Source: Liolophura sinensis
Taxonomy: Eukaryota; Mollusca; Polyplacophora; Chitonida; Chitonidae
Length of the DNA stretch: 64,000 nucleotides
Assembly (NCBI RefSeq): GCF_032854445.1
Contig: NC_088299.1
Location: 6,609,001 to 6,673,000, forward strand
Reading direction: 5' to 3'
Position 1 is the stretch's first letter; every line of letters starts with the position of its first letter. Shown in pieces: positions 10,527-19,237 of this stretch. The translations under genes were made by a program, and so were the position numbers. The notes below the pieces were generated by a model. That model did not search any database. It had not been told where the DNA came from and saw only the letters and a program-made list of their open reading frames with translations.

Positions 10527-13500
10527 TCATTTCAATAAATACACTAATTTATCATTCTGTAATGTACAAAAGACTTTGTTTATACACCAGATTTTCTCGA
10601 AAGATGGCCTGTCTAGTCGAAAAAAGTCAACATGAATACGGGTTTTAATTATTCCTTTGGCGGCCTTAACAATAGCAACAGAATCCCTGTTTTTTTTCTG
10701 AAATATTATGTCGTTGCGTGCACACCAAATACTAAACTGAAGAACACATATGACATACACCATCACAGCTCTAACTTCCTGGTTAAAGGTGGAATTGAAT
10801 ACCTTGTAAATTAATGTTTCCGAGTCCATATTTGGTAGGTAGTTCGCAAACAAAACAAATATCCGGTTAAAGTCATTAAACACATCCTGAACGATTTTAC
10901 ATTGTACAAACAGATGTTGCCGAGTTTCAGACAGGGAGCAAAAAACACACAAGTCATCGGTGGCTACATTTCTCCTAAGAAGTTTTTCCTTAACGGGCAA
11001 AATGTCATGAACCAACTTGTAACTGAAGTTGACCAAGTTGTGATCTAAGAATTGATGAAAAACAGTTTTCCATATTCTAACCCAGTCCAAATGCGGCATA
11101 GACACCATTGCTCTTGGACAATGTACTATTTTTGTTACAAAATATTCATAAATATACCTGCTTGAACACAATGTTACAGGTTGCTGTACACCTGTGGTAA
11201 ATTCTCTCCAGGCGCTCAAGGCCAGTCTATAAAAAGGTGGAATGTTTTCAGAATGTGGGATATTGGAACGACAGAATTCACGACAAACATGTCTTAGGGG
11301 TAAACCCAACCAATAGATGGCAAAGTATTTCCATTCCGCTGTTGTTCCATGAATTAATTTTAAAACATGCCGAGTAACAAGTGCTTTTATTTTACAATCT
11401 ATATTATGTACGTTTAGACCTCCATTCCCTATTTTATTATGTACGACAACTCTCTTCAAACTTTCGGGCTTGTTATCCCACAAAAATCTGAACACAGTTT
11501 GGGAACATTGATTGACACATTTAGGTGGCAACAGAGTACACTGTGCAGAAAACCATAAAACAGCTAAAGCAACTGTATTAATTAAGACAGACCTCCCCCG
11601 TAGGGTCAAATATCTTCCATTCCATGCTGATACATGTTTCTTTACCTTACTTAAAACACGCTCAGAATTGAGTTCTGTTTGATCTGGTCCAAAAAATACC
11701 CCACAAATCTTTGAATTTGTAGTGATGTTAAGCCCACCACTGTGCACGTTAGTTTCGTCCCAGCTACCAATGGGAAGAACCGTGCTTTTCAACAAGTTGA
11801 GTTTTGCTCCTGAGGCTTTTCCATAACTTTCTGCTAGTTTAATTACATGCGGAACAGAACTCTCTTCAGATAAAATTGCAGTCGTATCATCTGCAAATGC
11901 GGACACTCTTGTTTCCTTATTTGTGCCGGGTAACCGTACACCATTAATTTCGTCATTGTTTCTAATGGCGGCTATAAAGGGCTCTAAGGACAAAACATAC
12001 AGTAATGGTGACAAAGAACAACCCTGTCGGACACCTCGACTCAGTTTAAATTCTTCTGTTATGTGCCCGTTCACAATAACACTACTTGTAATGTCAGTAT
12101 ATAATAATTGCACCCACTTACAAAAGTCGGGTCCGAAGTTAAATTTCTCTAAACATTTGAACAAAAATGACCAGTCTACTCTGTCAAAGGCTTTCTCCTG
12201 GTCTAAGTTAAGAAAGCATCCTTTTAAATCTTTTTGTTCAACATAATCATATGTATTTCGTAATAAGTGAAGGTTGTCAAAAATACTTCGGCCTGGTATT
12301 CCACATGTCTGATTCTGAAGTACAATTGTATCGATCACATTTTTTAACCGATTGCACAAAGCTTTAGAAACAATCTTATAATCTACATTTAGTAAGCTAA
12401 TTGGCCTCCAGTTTTTTATGCTTTCGGCATTGTCGGGCTCCTTACATAATAGTGTGATTAACCCAGAACGCTGTGAATTACTTAATCTACCCAAGTTAAA
12501 ACAGTGATTAACTACATCCGTAAACACACCCGAAAACAGTGGCCAAAATTGTACATAAAACTCTGCTGGCAAACCGTCGCATCCCGGCGAACGGTTTTTA
12601 GACATATTTTTTACTGCAAAAAACAACTCCTGTTCAGTCAAAAGGCCTTCGCAGGCAGTTTTACAATCGTCATTTAACATCGGAAGCGATGACAAGAACT
12701 CATCTTGAATGGAGGAGTCAGTATCTTGTTCAGTATACAATTTCATATAATACGACCTTATACACTTAGCAATGCCTTCCTGAGATTCATGGGATATTGA
12801 AGAATCACTATGACAAGTAATACTTTTGATCATCTTCTTTCTGCCCCTACCAACTTCTCGTCTAATGAAATATTTGGTTGGTTTTTCTCCCTGATCAAAA
12901 TGAACAGCTTTAGCACGGATAACCGCTCCCGCATGATTCGACTTATAAAGGGCATTTAGAGTCTTTTTCACATTGTCAATACGCTCACAGTTAATGATTG
13001 GACTAGATTTCAACGCATTTAATTCTTGTTCAAGTACCAACAAATCACGTTTTTTGTTCATAGATTTTTCCTTACAGTAACTCCGAATCCTATCTTTACA
13101 TTCCCCTTTAAATGTCTCCCATCTGTCTATTAGATCTGCATGACCAGTTGTACAGACAGAGAAAATATCATGGAAGACGGATTTAATATCATCAACAAGC
13201 TCCGTGTCATTTAACACAGAAGTATTACACTTCCAGTAGAACGGCCCCCATGAAATGACATCTTCAAAAGAGATATCAAAAAACAAACACGAATGATCAG
13301 AAAAAGACACATGTACAGCATCACACTGGGTTACATACTTAAACACAGCGTTAGGGATATAAAATCTATCCAATCTACTGGCACACTGGAGCCTAGACCA
13401 CGTGTAACAATTCTTATCCGGATGCAGTTTCCTAAAAATATCACAAATACCAAAATCTCTTTTCAAATTATTAATTTCGTCCACTCCATCATTCCTTACA

Positions 13501-14048
13501 TTAGTGGCACAGCCAGCTCTATCTAATTCAATGCTCTCAACACAATTAAAATCCCCACCCATAATAACCAACTCACTGCCCTGCATCACATTATCTAGAT
13601 TAGAAATAAACTCTTTTCTTTCCTTTGGATTATTAGGGGCATATACACAAACAAGGTTTAAAGCAGTGTTGTTGAGCTCAACCCTAAGGCTTATGTAGCG
13701 ACCGTTAGGGCACCTCTGTATTTTCCGTATAAAGCAGTCTACCGTATACCTAATAATTATTCCCACCCCACAACTTCGATTTGACCCATACGCCCACCTT
13801 GCATCGCCTGGGATTTGCAAATATTTAGTGTCATTATAGTTTTCGAAGTGTGTTTCCTGTAAGAATAGTACATCAATTCCTTTATCGAAAACAAATTGCT
13901 TGACATGTTCTTGTTTAGACGGATCCCGTAAACCATTAATGTTTAAAGTCCCAAAACGAATATTATTTAAGCTCATTATACAAGTAAAGGTAGAGCGTAC
14001 ATACCCATTGTGGTCAAATAAGAGAGTCCTAATTACGCTACAAATCAT
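10527..14048 (-). CDS. LINE ORF2: AP endonuclease-reverse transcriptase
   Basis: 1173 aa with no internal stop. N-terminal APE-type endonuclease (about 28-260) nicks target DNA: N38 in LNINGL, E65 in LQETH, D166 and N168 in GGDFN, D251-H252 in FSDHS. The RT (about 480-760) has GIPGRSI, DQEKAFDRVDW and the FADD active site at 718-721. A CX2CX7HX4C motif lies at 1034-1050. The start ATG overlaps the ORF1 stop in an ATGA at 14045-14048, which suggests termination-reinitiation coupling. An alternative start is the internal Met before SLNNIRFG (residue 25). Length and motifs are complete for the family, so the protein may be active. Confidence 0.93.
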   Translation of the reverse strand: MICSVIRTLLFDHNGYVRSTFTCIMSLNNIRFGTLNINGLRDPSKQEHVKQFVFDKGIDVLFLQETHFENYNDTKYLQIPGDARWAYGSNRSCGVGIIIRYTVDCFIRKIQRCPNGRYISLRVELNNTALNLVCVYAPNNPKERKEFISNLDNVMQGSELVIMGGDFNCVESIELDRAGCATNVRNDGVDEINNLKRDFGICDIFRKLHPDKNCYTWSRLQCASRLDRFYIPNAVFKYVTQCDAVHVSFSDHSCLFFDISFEDVISWGPFYWKCNTSVLNDTELVDDIKSVFHDIFSVCTTGHADLIDRWETFKGECKDRIRSYCKEKSMNKKRDLLVLEQELNALKSSPIINCERIDNVKKTLNALYKSNHAGAVIRAKAVHFDQGEKPTKYFIRREVGRGRKKMIKSITCHSDSSISHESQEGIAKCIRSYYMKLYTEQDTDSSIQDEFLSSLPMLNDDCKTACEGLLTEQELFFAVKNMSKNRSPGCDGLPAEFYVQFWPLFSGVFTDVVNHCFNLGRLSNSQRSGLITLLCKEPDNAESIKNWRPISLLNVDYKIVSKALCNRLKNVIDTIVLQNQTCGIPGRSIFDNLHLLRNTYDYVEQKDLKGCFLNLDQEKAFDRVDWSFLFKCLEKFNFGPDFCKWVQLLYTDITSSVIVNGHITEEFKLSRGVRQGCSLSPLLYVLSLEPFIAAIRNNDEINGVRLPGTNKETRVSAFADDTTAILSEESSVPHVIKLAESYGKASGAKLNLLKSTVLPIGSWDETNVHSGGLNITTNSKICGVFFGPDQTELNSERVLSKVKKHVSAWNGRYLTLRGRSVLINTVALAVLWFSAQCTLLPPKCVNQCSQTVFRFLWDNKPESLKRVVVHNKIGNGGLNVHNIDCKIKALVTRHVLKLIHGTTAEWKYFAIYWLGLPLRHVCREFCRSNIPHSENIPPFYRLALSAWREFTTGVQQPVTLCSSRYIYEYFVTKIVHCPRAMVSMPHLDWVRIWKTVFHQFLDHNLVNFSYKLVHDILPVKEKLLRRNVATDDLCVFCSLSETRQHLFVQCKIVQDVFNDFNRIFVLFANYLPNMDSETLIYKVFNSTFNQEVRAVMVYVICVLQFSIWCARNDIIFQKKNRDSVAIVKAAKGIIKTRIHVDFFRLDRPSFEKIWCINKVFCTLQNDKLVYLLK

Positions 14049-15352
14049 TTGTCTCTTTTCATTCGCTGCCTCGCACGAGAAGCAAGCGATTTTCTTTTCC
14101 TGTATTCCAGAAGCATGGTGTCCCCCTCCTGAGATGGGGTCGGCGTCATACAGTCTGACGACTGATCGGCATCAACACCATCATAATCAGTAGGATGGGA
14201 ACTGGGCGGGATAGATGACGCTGCCTCTTCGGCTGTACTGCCATTGTCCAACTTAGCTCGCTTTTCCTCGACTGGGACTGGTGAACGCACGTCGGGAGCG
14301 TGCACGTCAGCCACGACCACATTCTTCACCCTTGGGACAGCTGATGACGTTTCATTATCACCAACATCCACTTCTTCGGTGTTCTTAGTATTCTCCCGGA
14401 CGTCCATCTCCTTATCAGACTCGCTGTCGTCGCTGACGTCTTCATCGGCGCTGTCGTCACCATTCCCGTCGATTTCGTCTTCGTTCTCCTCGCTGTCTTG
14501 AACCAGTTCCATAGCAGGTGCGTTGAATGGGTCTTCATCGTCGCTGACGTCAACATCAATGTCATCTTGTTTTACGGCGTCTTCCTTATTATACTGGCGC
14601 ATAGTCGGTAGGTTTCCCTTAACTCGCGCCGCGTACGACATTGCTCTCGCACAACAGTCACTGACCGTATGAAGCCCTGAGTCACACATTCGGCATGGAT
14701 TTGTACAGTCCTTCTCTGTATGAGGATTCTCATGGGGGGAGAAACCGTCGCAGTTAGAACACCACAGTGCTCTACACTCTGCCGCCTTGTGTGATTTTTG
14801 GCCACACTTCCGACATTCATAAGTTTGCCCGGGGTAGGTAAACATAACAATGTCACCACCGAAATTAATAAAATTTGGTACATAACGAACTTTGTGACAC
14901 CTAAATCTGTAAATCCGAATACCTGTCCGAACATGTGAGAGCTCCGGGTCTGAAAATCTGGGTTTCGTCACACCCAGGCATTCACCATAGGGTTTCAAAG
15001 CTGCCTCGATAGTGTCATCTGACATTTCATCCGGTGCCCAGTGGGCCGTCAGATTCAGGTAAACTGACGACGCGGGCATAATGGACCACGTCGTTCCATT
15101 TATAACAACATTGGATTTACTCACTAGGGCATTATGCCCAGCCACTGTAGACACGCGGAGATAGAAGTGTTTCTTTAAATAATTCTTCTGAAAACTTATT
15201 AGCTCTGTCTTGATATTTAACACACTTGACAGAAAAGGAATAAAGTCCCTCAGGACAGCCGTAGAAAATGCCGGGCTGCTTCGTGTAGAGATTGACACAG
15301 ACAAAGTTCTGCTTGGCCTGTTTACAGGCGAAAACGACACGGGCTTGGACAT
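14045..15352 (-). CDS. LINE ORF1: zinc-knuckle RNA-binding protein
   Basis: 435 aa from the first ATG (15350-15352); the frame stays open without ATG up to 15409. This is the nucleic-acid chaperone/RNP protein expected of a Tx1-type element. It has three zinc knuckles at about residues 180-233: CRKCGQKSHKAAEC, a longer middle one, and CRMCDSGLHTVSDC. A strongly acidic Asp/Glu/Ser segment follows, then a basic C-terminus (RKRKSLASRARQRMKRDK) that could serve nuclear import or RNA binding. The stop overlaps the ORF2 start. A second frame, 15132-15500, is also open over the N-terminal part but has no ATG. Confidence 0.88.
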   Translation of the reverse strand: MSKPVSFSPVNRPSRTLSVSISTRSSPAFSTAVLRDFIPFLSSVLNIKTELISFQKNYLKKHFYLRVSTVAGHNALVSKSNVVINGTTWSIMPASSVYLNLTAHWAPDEMSDDTIEAALKPYGECLGVTKPRFSDPELSHVRTGIRIYRFRCHKVRYVPNFINFGGDIVMFTYPGQTYECRKCGQKSHKAAECRALWCSNCDGFSPHENPHTEKDCTNPCRMCDSGLHTVSDCCARAMSYAARVKGNLPTMRQYNKEDAVKQDDIDVDVSDDEDPFNAPAMELVQDSEENEDEIDGNGDDSADEDVSDDSESDKEMDVRENTKNTEEVDVGDNETSSAVPRVKNVVVADVHAPDVRSPVPVEEKRAKLDNGSTAEEAASSIPPSSHPTDYDGVDADQSSDCMTPTPSQEGDTMLLEYRKRKSLASRARQRMKRDK

Positions 15353-15583
15353 ACCTGATCCAACGGGGCACACGCCCTTCACCAAACAGTAACCACTGGC
15401 CAAACTCAAGCTCTGTGGGCTCCCAGATCACCAAAAAATCAGTCTCAAAAACAAGCGTTGTTGTTGCACAAATGTGTAAACAGCAGAGAATAACCGACAC
15501 GTCCGTTCACTTCGGCGTCTAGCACACTCTCCTGTTCACCGTGTAATACGCACAAAATTAGTTTTATACTTCCCCAAAATAGT

Positions 15584-15667
15584 TGTCAGAAGTGGGATTC
15601 GAACCTACGACTGGAGAACCAGACTGCGACCTGAACTCAGCGCCTCAGACCGCTCGGCCATCCTGAC
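15584..15667 (-). pseudogene. tRNA-Leu(CAG), variant copy
   Basis: 84 nt with anticodon CAG. The T stem (cctacgactgg on the plus strand) and the anticodon stem (gaactcagcg) carry mismatches. The A box is intact. Probably impaired. Confidence 0.78.
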
Positions 15668-16147
15668 CCACATATTAGCAAATTATAATTCAGGAGCGTG
15701 ACTGACGTTTCAAAGTTAAGCAATACAATTTTACCAAACTGTGACATACAGTCACACAATCGGTAAAAGCATCTCATTTGTGTCGTGTCCAGAGTTTTTT
15801 TGGCCACCGTTAGATCAGCCTATTTTCTTGGCCTATCGTTTATCAGCTACATGGCATGTCCCAACCGGAAGAGAAAACTCAGCTCATCGTGGTCTAAAAT
15901 GGGTGGATTTAAGCTTTTTAAATGTCATTTATGAATGTTGTAAAGACGCCAGGTTTTAACATAATTCCAGGCAGCTGAAAAACTTTAGTTATAAGAATGG
16001 TTTTAAATATATAGACTGTAACAAACGGCAGAATGTGTAACATACAATTTAAAATGATTAAGCATCTGGCTTAAAGGAGTTTAAAATAGTTCGACGCCTT
16101 CACCGTGTAATACGCACAAAAACAGTTTAATACTTCCCCAAAATAGT

Positions 16148-16231
16148 TGTCAGAAGTGGGATTCGAACCCACGCCTGGAGAACCAGACTGCGACCTGAAC
16201 GCAGCGCCTTAGACCGCTCGGCCATCCTGAC
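16148..16231 (-). tRNA. tRNA-Leu(CAG)
   Basis: Identical to the 84-nt array consensus, with anticodon CAG, both internal promoter boxes, and a T4 run on the gene strand as terminator. Confidence 0.95.
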
Positions 16232-16771
16232 TCACATGTTAGCAAATTACAATTCAGGAGCGTGACTGACGTTTCAAAGTTAAGCAATACAATTTTACCA
16301 AACTCAATAAAAAAAATTGTCTGTATTTTTACATTACTGAAATCTCAGGTTTTTCCGTTAAAAAAAAATGAATATAATAATAACCGATAAAAGTGTCTTA
16401 TCAACGTCGAGTCCTGAGCTTTTTGGCCACCGCTACATTAACCTAGATTCTTGGCCTTTCGTTTATTGGCAACATGGCGTGTACCAGTTGGAAAAGAAAA
16501 CTAAGCACATTTTGGTGTATAATGGACATATTAAGGCTTTTCAAATGCCATTCCTGCATGTGGAAAAAAGACCAGGTTATAACAGAACTCTGGGCAACTT
16601 AGAAACTTTAGCTATAACAATGGTTATGAATAGGTTGACTGCCAAGCACGACAGGTGATTTGATATACAGTCTGAGATGATTAAGCATCTGGGTTAAAGG
16701 AGTTTAAAGTACTGCGAAGCGTTCACCGTGTGACGCGCACAAAAAATATTTTTGTAATTCCCACAAATAGT

Positions 16772-16855
16772 TGTCAGAAGTGGGATTCGAACCCACGCCT
16801 GAAGAAACAAACTGCGACCTGAACGCAGCGCCTTACATCTCGCGGCCATCCTGAC
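16772..16855 (-). pseudogene. tRNA-Leu, degenerate (duplicate of 9766)
   Basis: Carries the same variable-arm and D-arm changes as 9766-9849 (gaagaaacaaactg and cttacatctcgcggcc). A-box function and D-arm pairing are lost. Confidence 0.85.
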
Positions 16856-17392
16856 TCAGCTGATAGCAAGCGATAACTGAGGAGCGTGACTGACGCTTTA
16901 TCATTAAGCAATACAATTTTACCTAACTGCATGAAAATATTGGTATTATTACAATACTAAAATCTCTGGTGATTCCCTTCATAAAAAAAATGCATAGAAT
17001 ATTAACCGGTAAAAGTGTCACATCAACGTCAAGTCCCGAGATTTTTGGCCACTGTTACATTAACCTAGATTCTTGGCCTTTCGTTTATCGACAACATGGA
17101 GTGTACCAGTTGGAAAAGAAAACCGAGCACATTTGGATCTAAAATGGATGGATTACAGATTTTAAAATTCCATTCCAGCATGTGGAAAAAAGGCCAGGTT
17201 ATAACATAATCCTGGGCAACTTAGAAAGTTTAGTTATAAGAATGGTTTTAAATAGGTTGACTGCAACACGCGGCAGATTGTGTGACATACAGTCTGAAAT
17301 GATTAAGCATCTGGCTTGAAGGTGTTTAAAATTGTTCGAAGCGTTCACCGTGTAATACGCACAAAATTAGTTTTATACTTCCCCAAAATAGT

Positions 17393-17476
17393 TGTCAGAA
17401 GTGGGATTCGAACCCACGCCTGGAGAACCAGACTGCGACCTGAACGCAGCGCCTCACACCGCTCGGCCATCCTGAC
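17393..17476 (-). tRNA. tRNA-Leu(CAG), variant copy
   Basis: Anticodon CAG, acceptor and T arm as consensus. Two changes in the D loop (gcctcacacc) touch the A-box edge only. May be functional. It stands at a B/C' junction, where other blocks have lost the gene. Confidence 0.8.
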
Positions 17477-17956
17477 TCACATATTAGCAAATTATAATTC
17501 AGGAGCGTGACAGACGTTTCAAAGTTAAGCAATACAATTTTACCAAACTGTGACATACAGTCACACGATCGGTAAAAGCATCTCATTTGTGTCGAGTCCA
17601 GAGTTTTTTTGGCCACCGTTAGATCAGCCTATTTTCTTGGCCTATCGTTTATCAGCTACATGGCATGTCCCAACCGGAAGAGAAAACTCAGCTCATCGTG
17701 GTCTAAAATGGGTGGATTTAAGCTTTTTAAATGTCATTTATGAATGTTGTAAAGACGCCAGGTTTTAACATAATTCCAGGCAGCTGAAAAACTTTAGTTA
17801 TAAGAATGGTTTTAAATATATAGACTGTAACAAACGGCAGATTGTGTAACATACAATTTGAAATGATTAAGCATCTGGCTTAAAGGTGTTTAAAATAGTT
17901 CGACGCCTTCACCGTGTAATACGCACAAAAACAGTTCAATACTTCCCCAAAATAGT

Positions 17957-18040
17957 TGTCAGAAGTGGGATTCGAACCCACGCCTGGAGAACCAGACTGC
18001 GACCTGAACGCAGCGCCTCAGACCGCTCGGCCATCCTGAC
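17957..18040 (-). tRNA. tRNA-Leu(CAG), one D-loop change
   Basis: Consensus except one D-loop base (gcctcagacc). All stems pair, A and B boxes are kept, and a T4 terminator is present. Confidence 0.92.
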
Positions 18041-18491
18041 TCATATGTTAGCAAATTACAATTCAGGAGCGTGACGGACGTTTCAAAGTTAAGCAATACA
18101 ATTTCACCTAATTGAATCAAAAAGTTTGTCTGTATTTTTACCATACTGTAATCCCAGGTTTTTCCGTTAAAAAAATGCATATAATAATAACCGATAAAAG
18201 TGTCTCATCAACGTCGAGTTTTGAGCTTTTTGGCCACCGCTACATTAACCTAGATTCTTAGCCTTTCGTTTATTGGCAACAGGGCGTGTACCTGTTGGAA
18301 AAGAAAACTGAGCACATTTTGGTCTATAATGGATGGATTAAGGCTTTTCAAATGCCATTCCTGCATGTGGAAAAAGGCCAGGTTATAACATAACTCAGCG
18401 CAACTGAAAAACTTTTGTTATAACAATGGTTTTCAATAGGCTGACTGCAACACACGGCACAAAAAACATTTTTGTAATTCTCAAAAATAGT

Positions 18492-18575
18492 TGTCAGAAG
18501 TGGGATTCGAACCCACGTCTGGAGAACCAGACTGCGACCTGAATACAGCGACTTAGATAGCTCGGCCATCCTGAC
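18492..18575 (-). pseudogene. tRNA-Leu(CAG), degenerate copy
   Basis: The anticodon loop is intact, but the anticodon stem (gaatacagcg), the D arm (gacttagatagc) and a T-stem/variable junction base are altered. Confidence 0.8.
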
Positions 18576-19237
18576 TCAGCTGATAGCAAGCGATAATTGA
18601 GGAGCGTGACTGACGCTTTATCATTAAGCAATACAATTTTACCAAATTGCACAAAAATATTGGTATTATTATAATACTAAAATCTCTGATGATTCCGTTC
18701 AAAAAAAAGTGCATAGAATATTAACCGGTAAAAGTGTCTCATTAACGTCAAGTCCCGAGATTTTTGGACACCGTTACATTAACCTAGATTCTTGACCTTT
18801 CGTTTATCGGCAACATGGCGTGTACCAGTTGGAAAAGAAAACCGAGCACATTTGGATCTAAAATGGATGGATTACAGTTTTTAAAATTCCGTTCCAGCAT
18901 GTGGAAAAAAGGCCAGGTTATAACATAATCCTGGGCAACTCAGAAACTTTAGTTATAACAATGGTTTTGAATAGGTTGACTGCCAAGCACGACAGGTGAT
19001 TTGATATACAGTCTGAAATGATTTTTTTTTTTTCCAAGATTGAATTTACTCCCAAGAAACGTTTACGAAAACATACATACACAGGGACATATCAGTAACG
19101 GAATAATATTGAGATTCACAGCGCAGCCCACTTAAAAACAAAACAGATCACAGACAAGTTGGGACTGCTGTGTGACTCTTGTAATCATCAAATCACTTTG
19201 TTAGCGGAGTAGATAAACTAGCTTGTCATTGTCTATC

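Larger units (their letters stand above)
10348..15533 (-). mobile_element. Full-length Tx1-clade LINE, copy TxA
   Basis: A 5186-bp non-LTR retrotransposon flanked by a perfect 12-bp target-site duplication, gttcaccgtgta (10336-10347 and 15534-15545). It ends in a 20-nt poly(A) (T run on the plus strand), a 3' UTR of about 160 nt, intact ORF2 and ORF1, and a 5' UTR. The RT blocks (CGIPGRSI, LDQEKAFDRVDW, RGVRQGCSLSPLLYVL) and a C-terminal CCHC place it in the Tx1 group of the L1 superfamily. It is inserted 39 bp downstream of a tRNA-Leu 3' end in the same orientation. A paralogous empty site is visible at about 17346-17357. Confidence 0.93.
15534..19021 (-). repeat. tRNA-Leu satellite array, block 3
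   Basis: Unlike other blocks, every monomer here starts with a tRNA locus. Order: tRNA, short C' (15668-16147), tRNA, A (16232-16771), degenerate tRNA, B (16856-17392), tRNA, C' (17477-17956), tRNA, A (18041-18491, with an internal deletion of about 90 bp), degenerate tRNA, B (18576-19021) ending at a LINE. Both C' copies share one internal deletion junction (gtgacatacagtcacac followed by atcggtaaaag), so they are duplicates. Confidence 0.92.

Noticed and set aside
11923-12246. Plus-strand frames opposite LINE ORF2 (11923-12246, 20559-20876, 31790-32113)
   Set aside because: Shadows of the RT coding strand. They are repeated because the LINEs are.
14244-14501. Ser/Thr-rich plus-strand frame, and the similar one at 22799-23188
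   Set aside because: Antisense of the acidic Asp/Glu tract of LINE ORF1.
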